A DNA stretch of 64,000 bases from Golubevia sp. BC0850 (taxonomy: Eukaryota; Basidiomycota; Exobasidiomycetes; Golubeviales; Golubeviaceae): positions 434,001 through 498,000 of the forward strand of contig JAAVVG010000008.1 in the NCBI GenBank assembly GCA_012976225.1, given 5' to 3'. The stretch's first letter is position 1; each line of letters starts with the position of its first letter. Positions 56,281 to 64,000 of this stretch are shown here, piece by piece. The notes beneath the pieces are model-generated. The model saw only the letters and a program-made list of their open reading frames with translations, was not told where the DNA came from and made no database searches. Both the position numbers and the translations under genes were made by a program.

Positions 56281-56724
56281 ATGATCCTAACTTTATCATC
56301 TCATGACATAGTCAAAATAAGAGTCCCAGAATACGAAAATGCCGCAGACATTCCAACTCTCACTTCACCTCTAGCTCGACGCACTCTAACACACACGAGA
56401 ATGAAGCAACTCAAGAAAGCAGCTTCGAGGGATTGGAACGATCCACCTCCGCCTCCTGGATTATCTGATTGCTGTGGTTCAAGCTGTGTACCATGTGTCA
56501 AGGATCTATGGAAAGAGGAACTTCAAGCTTGGAAGGAACGATGGGGTAAAAGTGCGGTTCAACTTGGGAAGGATGGGAAAAAAATGGAACAGGTTAAGGA
56601 CGTAGGTGCGGAAGACGAGCGAGGTGCGGAGAGTAGAAAAAAAGGAAGCCAAGAGAACGTTACTGATGAAAAAGAAGGGAAAGAGTTGGAAGGTAGGATG
56701 CCGGGAGCATTCCTAGATTGGTGA
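56281..56724 (+). CDS. Oxidoreductase-like domain protein (OXLD1 type)
   Basis: The central block PPPPPGLSDCCGSSCVPCVK matches the oxidoreductase-like domain (PF09791), known from OXLD1 and fungal proteins, usually mitochondrial. The next residues DLWKEELQAWKERW extend the domain. Four cysteines in the CCGSxCxxC pattern could bind a metal, but this is not shown. The N-terminus from ATG 56281 has Arg/Thr/Leu character (LARRTLTHTRMKQLKKAASR), consistent with import into mitochondria. The frame is open upstream to ATG 56146, but that part would overlap the promoter and first exon of the hydrolase. A Lys/Glu/Gly-rich tail follows the domain. Confidence 0.77.
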   Translation: MILTLSSHDIVKIRVPEYENAADIPTLTSPLARRTLTHTRMKQLKKAASRDWNDPPPPPGLSDCCGSSCVPCVKDLWKEELQAWKERWGKSAVQLGKDGKKMEQVKDVGAEDERGAESRKKGSQENVTDEKEGKELEGRMPGAFLDW

Positions 56725-57251
56725 ACGAAACTTTTCAAACTCTACAAAGCTCTACAAGCTCCTATCCAAGATAAACCTCAAACAGTCGAGAGGACAATAC
56801 CATCTAATTCATGATTTCATCAACAGAACCTTGTCAGTCAAGGGGATTCTTCAAGTCCTTTCATCTATTCAAAACACCAAAGCTGAAGTCTTTAGACATG
56901 TGTGATCAACTGTACTCTACCCGCCATTGCAATATAGATTCACGTTCTTCACACTTCACCGTGCTGCATACTTGAGGTAGTGAGTAGAAAAATCTCTTGG
57001 ACATGAGCGATGAGAGGCGGCGTGCGAAGCAACAAACTAGACCAAGGGGGTAAATCAAAAGTGTTGGAATAAAGGAGCAAGTATCAACTTTACAAAGCAA
57101 GGAAGTATAGTTAAACGAGTCTGAGAATCTTCTAAGAGGTGTCGGAAACTAGAGTGTAGCGGAAAGGAGAATAGATCTGTAAGAGGTATCGGAAAGGCAA
57201 AGGGGATGGGAATTGAGATCCAAAGTTAAAGATCTTGAGGCTTTTAGACTT
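56725..57251. other. Intergenic, convergent
   Basis: These 527 bases lie between the stops of the oxidoreductase-like gene and the second SDR. A near repeat (GAGGTGTCGGAAA / GAGGTATCGGAAA) is at 57136 and 57184; no gene is seen. Confidence 0.5.
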
Positions 57252-58499
57252 TTAAGCTTTCAATGCGATTTGTTCTTCGGCCCAGTTGAACCAAGCATCT
57301 TGAACCTTCTGATCTCCGCAAACTGGTTTAGCTCTTGCAATCCTGGCCCAACTAGTCAGGTATGCCCCATTGAACTGTTGCGCGTCCTCGGAAGTAGTTG
57401 CGTAAAGCTGGAAAAGAACCGTAGAAAAGGGAGAAATAGGGAAGTAAGCATTAGAAACTCTACAACGTTCATCGCATCTTTGAAATCTCACCTGAGTGAT
57501 ACTGCCCATAGGGGCTGGATAAAGGAATAGAGGCGACACGATATGGTCCCAAAGGAATCCATCAGAGAGCTCAGTTCGGAGAGTACCCGGGTGGCAAGAG
57601 TTGCTGCGAGGGAGGGAAGGAAGATCGAGGTTAGCAGCTGCTCAGAGGTTACAAAAGAATCAATGAACTCACAAGACGATTCCGTCTTGTCCATGCTTTC
57701 TTGCCCAAGCATTAGCATCCAAGATGTTTGCTAATTTCGAGTGTCCGTACATCTTCCAGTTCCATAGGCTTGGGAACTTCTTGAGGAAACCCTTCTGCAG
57801 CTCTGGGTCTGCTGGGTTGAATCCTGAAGAAAGGCGATGGAGCTCACTTGAGGTGAAACAGACGCGGACGGAATTCTTTTCCTTTGAAGCTTTGGCCGTC
57901 TCTTGCAGAGTTGGAATCAGAAGCTTGACGAGGTAATGATGTCCGAGAGCGTTGGTACCGAGCTGTAAGTCGTAGTCATTCGAGGTTCTTTGCTTTCCGA
58001 TGGCCATGGTCCCACCTGAACATAGAAGGTAATCCAATTTAGAGGAGAGACTGCGAAGAATTGAGAGCGGGTTCAGTTTCAAGAGCGGGTAAGGAGTCAA
58101 AAAGGCTGTTGTTCCACTTACCTAGTGAACTCTTCAACTGAGGATTTGATACTTGAGAAGTTCGAAAGGTCGCATTTCACGAAAGTAACAGTACCATTTC
58201 CACCTGCTGCCTTGACTTCAGCTTCTAACTTTTTGCAAGCAGCCTCTCCCTTCGAAGGGGTTCTCGAGAACATGAAAACCTTTGCGTTTTTGAGCACTAG
58301 GTCGTGGACTGTGTGATACCCAAGTCCAGTGTTTCCTCCAGTCACTATAGCAACTTTTCCATCCAAGTTAGGCATGTTGTTCTGAGGAGTCCATTTTGGC
58401 TTTGGTCTGAAAATTTGGAGAAAGAAAAGCGAGAGTTAGAGACTGTTCCGAGCAACTCTGCAGAACGGACTGAGCTTACGGGAAGAGTGCTTCGCCCAT
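57252..58499 (-). CDS. SDR, retinol-dehydrogenase-like
   Basis: NADP-type short-chain dehydrogenase of the retinol-dehydrogenase/WWOX-like group. Exons on the minus strand: 58499-58480, 58406-58122, 58050-57673, 57603-57492, 57407-57252 (316 codons). TGGNTGLG is at 29-36, FSRTPSKGEAA follows the second strand, CDLSNFSSI comes later, and the active site is YGHSK (Tyr203, Lys207). The usual NNAG is replaced by LLCSGG. The later CHPGTLRTEL motif (CxPGxxxTxL) is typical of this group. The 20-nt first exon encodes MGEALFP. Substrates may include lipids or aldehydes; no better assignment can be made. It is unrelated in detail to the other SDR of the window. Confidence 0.88.
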
Positions 58500-59017
58500 T
58501 TTGAGTATAAATCCGAGTTGAAGGTAATTAAAAGCTAGAAAGAGGCTGAAAAGAGCTGTTTAAAACGAAGAAGGAAAGAAAAGGTCAGAGGTATGGACCT
58601 TTGAGCTCGCGGAGAGACCTTGTCCGCCACACCGCGAATTCAACCTGCTCGGTTCTGCAGTGGCACTCACCTTGGAGGATGTGACTGCTAATGCTGATGG
58701 TGGAATTGGATATTTCAGCAGTATGTCAGAATGAGAGAGGTGAAGAAGACGGATAAAGAAGCTGGGAAAGCTCTCAACTTTATACTCTTGACGGAGATAA
58801 GAGTCCAATCGCTTGAGAAGGCTTTAGGCTTTTGACCCATTCCGTTGTCTTTCGCTAATCGGTTTCAGACTATGCTCTGTAAATCTGTAGATACTGTAGA
58901 CCGAAAAGGTTCCGCTTCTTCTAGAAAGGTCGATATGTAGGGGAGGCGACTCAGAGTCAGAACGGGTGGACGATGTCATTCCATCATAGACTTGTCGATA
59001 CATTAAGGTGAGTTAAT
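58500..59017. other. Promoter of SDR 2 and 3' side of the F-box gene
   Basis: These 518 bases lie between tandem minus-strand genes. A plausible untranslated exon and intron may lie near 58670 (CTCACCTT read as AAGGTGAG). No coding sequence is supported. Confidence 0.45.
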
Positions 59018-62000
59018 TCAAGCCTTTTCCAGCTCTTCTACGTCATCTGGCCAAGCCAACTCAGCTTCTCTATTCAAAGAAAATCTCGCATTCTCCAGAT
59101 CCACACATTTAAAGACCTGTCCAATCCCTCTCTGCTTAGCCAATTCCCTTAATTGGTTCTCATTCTCGATAACTTTTCTCTTGATATTGTTCTCGATCCT
59201 GGCTTTGGTTTTTGGTTCAGGTAAATTTTCCCATTCACCTTCTACCAATTCTCCATTTCCCTTTTCTTTCTGGGCTCTTCTCAGCCCAGGATAAGAAGAA
59301 GAGACAGCTTCGATGATGTTGCATTGAGCCACAAATCTTCTTGATCCATCATCTGCGAGAGTTGTGAAGAATGGTTGACTCCTTCCACCTTCCGGTAGAG
59401 CGTCGACGTTCATCGATCTTTGCCACTGCTCAGAGGCAGTGCAACTTCTTGACCAACCTAAGATCACTCCGAGGTAGCCATAGACTCGATGAGTGAAGAC
59501 AGTTCCGACTCTATGGACTGGATCTGGAAGAGTTGTTGAGGTTTGTTGAGGATAAATTCGAGGTGATGCATCCGGTCCTTCGTCAATGTCGTCGAGATCG
59601 TAAAAGATGTCCTCCTCTGAGAAGTCTGTCATTTCGGTGTCATCTAATGGCTCTAGATCTTCTGGTACTGATCCAAGGCTTCGAAAATTCCGACGCGTAG
59701 GTTCTTCTCCGTCCATGTCAAGTCTTCGGATTTGTCCAAGAAGGTTTCCCCATTCACTCCTCTCTACGGGACTTCGAGAGAGGAGATGAGTGTCTGCACG
59801 AAATTGGTGTGACTGGAGTGGCACTTCTTCGTTCTCGCTATCTGTTCCTTCTTCAGAGCCAGCTGAGAAGGTGCTGAGAGTTGGAATAGAATTCGTCGAG
59901 CTATTGCGGATCCAAGCTGGAGAAGAGACGGCTTTGTAAAGTGAAAGTCCCAGAAGATCTTGTTCGAAGGAAGGGACGTCCATGTTGACTGAGAACAGAA
60001 AGAGAGACGAGGAAAGAACAAAATCAGTCGACTGGACAGAACTTCAGAAGCTTCGTCTTTAAACTCACAATCGTCAGAAACCAGCCCAACCAGCCAATCG
60101 AGGGTTCTTCTCGAAGGACGTTGATCTTCTGCATCTCCCAATCTAACGAAAGCTTGAGCACAACCATACATAGCAACTCTTTGATCGTAATCAGACCAAG
60201 AGCTTGCTCTGGTTTGAACCTTTCCCTCCTCAGCACACGTAGGGGATAAAACACTTGAAGACTGATTCAAGAGAACCGCCGATTCTTCCTCATTTAATCC
60301 TTCCAAGAAGACTTGATCGGGTCTTTGTTCATTATAGTGAAACCGTTGTCTATTCTCTCTACTTCTAAGATAAGTACTGGATTCTCCACCTTCCATCCCA
60401 GTTGAGGCCTCGTTCGAGTTGGTTGAAAATGATGAATCACTTTTTTCTCTTCCACCAACATGAATGATTCTAGGAAGACCTTGAGCTCTTTGAACAGATT
60501 GACCGACGTTTCTAGCTATTCGCAGTCCAATTGAATGTAGACTAGCCGGATCTAGGAACTTATAAGCATCCTTTCGTGAGAAGATCCCTAATCCGGCTAA
60601 CATGTCACAGAGCTCTGACCAATTAACCAAAGTTCCACCTTCGAAAACATCTACCCAGAACCTCTTCCTCTTTATGATTGGCTTTGATGAATAAGCTTTT
60701 TCATCACAGGCTTCAGCAAGACCAGAACTTTCTTTTCCCATTTCGACTGGCTCTTCACCTGATTCGAAATCTTCTTCGACGACTGCATGAATCCTACCTG
60801 GGAAGTTCGAGGCGCTTGTTCGAAGACCAAGTCGATTTGAAATAGAGCAGAAGATTGAAACCAGAGTGAGAGGTAGGTTCTCTCTGTTATGAGGTAGAAG
60901 AGCGAAGTTTAAAAAATGATTATCAAGATCATGAAACTTCTCTGAACTGGCTCCTTTGAAACCGTGTGAAATCAAAAATGAACAAATGCCTTTTGTGATA
61001 AGTCTTAAATGATTTGATGGAATGGTATCGACCAGCACTTGAGTAGAAGATTGAGGTGAAGAAAATTCCGTTGCCGGCTCGTCTTCTAAAGATAGTGGCG
61101 TAGAAGAGGTCTTTCGTGAAACCCTTTCCACTTGAATCCCTTGATGTTTGAGATAAAGATAACAAGCAACAGTCAAAGAATCTAATTGTTGCTTCACCGT
61201 CTTCCTATCTCCTCCTCGAAAGCTTGCCATCGCCAATAATGCTTCTTCAGGGTCGGGCATCTTCTTAGGCGAATGAACTTCGATCTTTTCAGAACTGTTT
61301 CCAAAGCCTTCCGGTTCTACTAAATCTGCCATCTGTTGATTGCTCGGCCTGTTAGCTACCTCTAAGGACCGAAGATAATCCATCTGTTTCATTCCCTCTC
61401 TCCTGAGTAGATGTTCTAGGATGTCTCTTGCTACGTCTAAGATGACTAGATGATGAGTTGGCGATCTTGATACTTGATCTGGAGAACAGATTAATTGTAA
61501 AGCGGTAGGGAAAGATGAGGAGATTGATGAAGGAGAAGTACTTCGTTCTTGAGAATCGATCAGCTTCTTTAGAATGTCATAAGAGTTCATTTCATAACGA
61601 TTCGAGATGTGTTCAGTTAGATTGATTCTTCCTTTTGAGTGAGGTTCATTTGATAATAGAGGTTGATCTGGATTCAAGATGAAAGCCTTAATCAAAGAAA
61701 GAATTTCATTATCCTGACCAAGCCTTTTCAAAAAGAGTTGCTTGTAAGAGATTGGACTTTCTCTATTCTCAGAAGATGCTGACTCTTGCTCCTCATCATC
61801 TCCACCATTGAAGTTGTCTATGAATCTGAGATCCAATTCTCCACCACCACTTGGATCTCCACTCTGGTCCTCATCTGCATTTGCATCCCCAACCTTTCTT
61901 CTAATAGTAAACTCCCAAGCTCTTCTAGCTTCTGATTTCAACTCTCTCTTCCATTTTCTACTTCTCTGTGACTTAGCTTTGAGTCTTTCCTTCTCTTGTT

Positions 62001-62232
62001 CTAAATCCGACACTCTTATCTCTCCTCCACTTCCTGCTCTCTTTGCAAAAACTTCTCTCGACCAGGCTGCAAAGTAAATTGAAGACCATAATCTCGAATC
62101 AGTTGTGATTCTATTAAACTTGTGAGAAAGTTCAGATAGAGTTGATAGAAAGATTGGATTGGAAAGATGAGTCAAGATTGAGATGATTAATTCATCCGGT
62201 AGATCTGAAATTGGAACAGCTGCTGCTTTCAT
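59018..62232 (-). CDS. F-box protein with YccV-like domain (FBXO21 type)
   Basis: Probable SCF ubiquitin-ligase adaptor. Exons on the minus strand: 62232-60069 and 59988-59018 (1044 codons). The F-box is at the N-terminus (PISDLPDELIISILTHLSNP, then FNRITTDSRLWSSIYF). The middle part resembles the SirB1/transglutaminase-like core of FBXO21 (DILEHLLRREGMKQMDYLRS and RVVEEDFESGEE-type blocks), though only weakly. The C-terminal part is a clear YccV/HspQ-type domain: HRVGTVFTHRVYGYLGVILG, then QPFFTTLADDGSRRFVAQCN. FBXO21 in animals has the same order, F-box, SirB1-like core, YccV. Two acidic linkers separate the parts. Long for the family; the start is the first ATG. Confidence 0.86.
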
Positions 62233-62512
62233 TGCTTGATGCTGAGATTGTTGACTACAAATTAAATGTAGATGGAGGTGAGGAGAAGAGAAGAATCAAA
62301 GATGATGGTGAGTGATAGATAGAAGCGTAACAAGGGATCATGAGCGCGTGAAGGTCTTTTGCGAGCACATTTCATCGAAGACTCATTTCAACTCGGTTCT
62401 CCTCCCCTTCTTCTCCAAAAGGCTCTCTCATGTCAAGATCAATTTGAATTAACTTCAGCCTAACAAACCTGAACGAGCGAAGGAACTGCACGATTGAAGG
62501 AAATTTGCCCCT

Positions 62513-62758
62513 TTGTCATCGCCGAGGTCAGAGAAATCTACATCAACTCCTTGCACTCCTTGGAGGCAATCTCAAAGAGCTTTGAAATCAGTAACAGAAG
62601 CTCAAGGGAAATCCAAAAGGAAGAGGGAGGATGAAGCGAGAAGGGTACAGTGGGATGCAAGACGTCGTCTTGATGTTGCATGTCACTTTGAACTTCTTGA
62701 GCCGGAAAGAGAGGATGTAGGAACACTTCTTAGATCAAAGAAAGAGTTGAAATTAAAG
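62513..62758 (+). other. Open stretch, possible exon of an unknown gene
   Basis: A frame from about 62500 reads EKSTSTPCTPWRQSQRALKS, then KRKREDEARRVQWDARRRLD and VGTLLRSKKELKLK before GTAATG. It has protein-like charge patterning but no ATG, since a stop lies just upstream. It could be an internal exon, a relic, or chance. Confidence 0.2.
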
Positions 62759-64000
62759 GTAATGTAAGATATCACAAGGGAGAGGAGAAGTGGAAACTCA
62801 GGCGAAGAAAGAAAGAGAGAGCTCTTCAAGTGGCGATAGGCGGGCTTGAGAAAGATTCTCTCGGTGCCCCTTCCAATCTTCACATTCAAAGGGTTGAATC
62901 GAAGCGCCAGAGCTCTATGGACGCGTTTTTCAAGTGCCACAAGCGCAGACTTCAAAATCGCAATTGTTAGAGCGAACTGCAAGGGAACGGAAGAGGGACT
63001 TCAGCGTCAGAACATCCACAAACTGAGAACAATCCCCCTTTTAAGCACTTGGTAGATCACTCGCTGATGTTCCGGTAGCATTTTGGAGCATAGTCGGGAT
63101 AAGCTCCTGCCTGTGCACTGGAGAATTCAAGAGAAATGGGAAAAAAGGTGACAGAATTTCTATGAGAAGAGGAGGGGCATGAAGCTCGAAAGTGACGCGT
63201 ATGGGAAGCTTACTAGTTGTTGCTGAGGAGAGAGAGAGAAGACAGGCGTAAGAAAGTTGTTGTCTGAACAAGCACTTCATGTGAACTTACTTAGTGCATG
63301 GACTAGGCTCTCTCTCAAAACATTGAGCCGAAACTAGAGTCACGAGGGAAGATGGAGAGAGGGGAAGTTGAACTTCTTGGAAGGCTCGATTGCTAAGACT
63401 CTTCTTCTTATACCTTTAATGGTAATACGGATGAGATCCCTCCAAACATCCCGCACCCTTGATCAAAGGAAAAATGAAAGTGAGAGGGAGGAAAGTGCTC
63501 GTGGGGAAGTCTTTGGGTACAACCCCTGTTCGACAGTTCGAAGTCTCTCCTTGACCCAAACGTGCTCTTCTCTTCCAAATTCCCCTTGAGAGACGAGGCA
63601 AAAGATTTGAGGGAAGCGAATCCAATTTCCGAGCTCGGGTTTTCGACGTCCGTCTGAAGAACAGTGCGGGAAGGTCGTCTCTTCTTCTGCAAAGAGGTGC
63701 ATCTTCTTTTCACCCTTTCACGACACGAAGATTGAGACTCAAAATTAATCTCAAGATGAAAAAGTCTTCTTTGGTGAACAGATGAGGAAGGCAAAGGGAT
63801 AGTGAAAGTGATTACGCCAGAGAACAAGAATCGACGCAGATGGCGAAATGCTGAATCTTGTAGCAGCGCTCTTGAAGCCCCTACCAGAATGAAGTTGGTC
63901 TTTCAAACTAGTTGGGGGAGCATCCACAGCTCTCGATATCACAGTTGTTGACGCGGACTGGATGGAAGGTGGGCGAAGGGTCGATGGAAATGAAGGGCAG
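62759..64000. other. Right end, no gene recognised
   Basis: These 1.2 kb up to the right edge contain several overlapping minus-strand frames of 60-140 codons without family features or a consistent splice pattern. I cannot support a gene here. Confidence 0.45.

Noticed and set aside
63408-63827. 139-codon minus frame near the right end
   Set aside because: Several overlapping frames of similar length exist there; the composition is not protein-like and no motif is visible.

Overview
This window is nuclear DNA from a fungus, most likely a basidiomycete. The Pucciniomycotina feel (many short introns, Ser/Pro/Gln-rich tails, a CAF120-like PH protein) is my inference, not a proof. I can build 26 genes or likely genes. 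Twenty-three of them have exon chains whose reading phase closes to a stop codon, with 89 introns in total. Donors are mostly GTGAGT or GTAAGT and acceptors mostly CAG or TAG. I saw no CRISPR array, no rRNA, no tRNA and no transposon or virus-like element. Simple repeats are limited to short CT, CAA, GTC and poly-C tracts.

Layout from left to right. 1-14.2 kb: the 3' part of NOP14 (ribosome biogenesis), VRG4 (Golgi GDP-mannose transporter), PBDC1/YPL225W, a 2-kb non-coding stretch holding three copies of a GGGC-loop-GCCC element, and a large CAF120-like PH protein. 14.6-21.3 kb: a DUF676-type lipase, a short-chain dehydrogenase and a Pgc1-like glycerophosphodiester phosphodiesterase. 22-31.5 kb: a TATA-driven small protein, a secreted S1 protease, LEU2, a cyclopropane-synthase-like methyltransferase, a small secreted peptide precursor and an unassigned frame. 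31.7-40.6 kb: RPA43 (RNA polymerase I), an unassigned coiled-coil protein, a secreted GH92 mannosidase and ISD11. 41.6-53.1 kb: an ABCC transporter, RPS18, TMA16 and a Rho3-like GTPase. 53.6-62.2 kb: SHR3, an alpha/beta hydrolase, an oxidoreductase-like-domain protein, a second SDR and an F-box/YccV protein. The last 1.8 kb holds nothing I can assign.

Most genes are housekeeping. Several serve ribosome production (NOP14, RPA43, RPS18, TMA16) and several serve secretion, lipid or membrane work (VRG4, SHR3, GDPD, the ABCC transporter, Rho3, GH92, the protease). I see no biosynthetic cluster; the order looks like ordinary gene-dense chromosome with many head-to-head pairs 100-340 bp apart. The most interesting items are a cysteine-free secreted precursor with a Kex2-type Lys-Arg site and a cationic helical C-terminus (30232-30775), the three hairpin-like elements at 7734, 8050 and 8403, micro-exons of 8, 10 and 14 nt, and a GC-AG intron cutting the second ABC signature. 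All exon borders were worked out by eye from splice signals, phase and remembered family sequence; none has been checked by alignment or RNA data.
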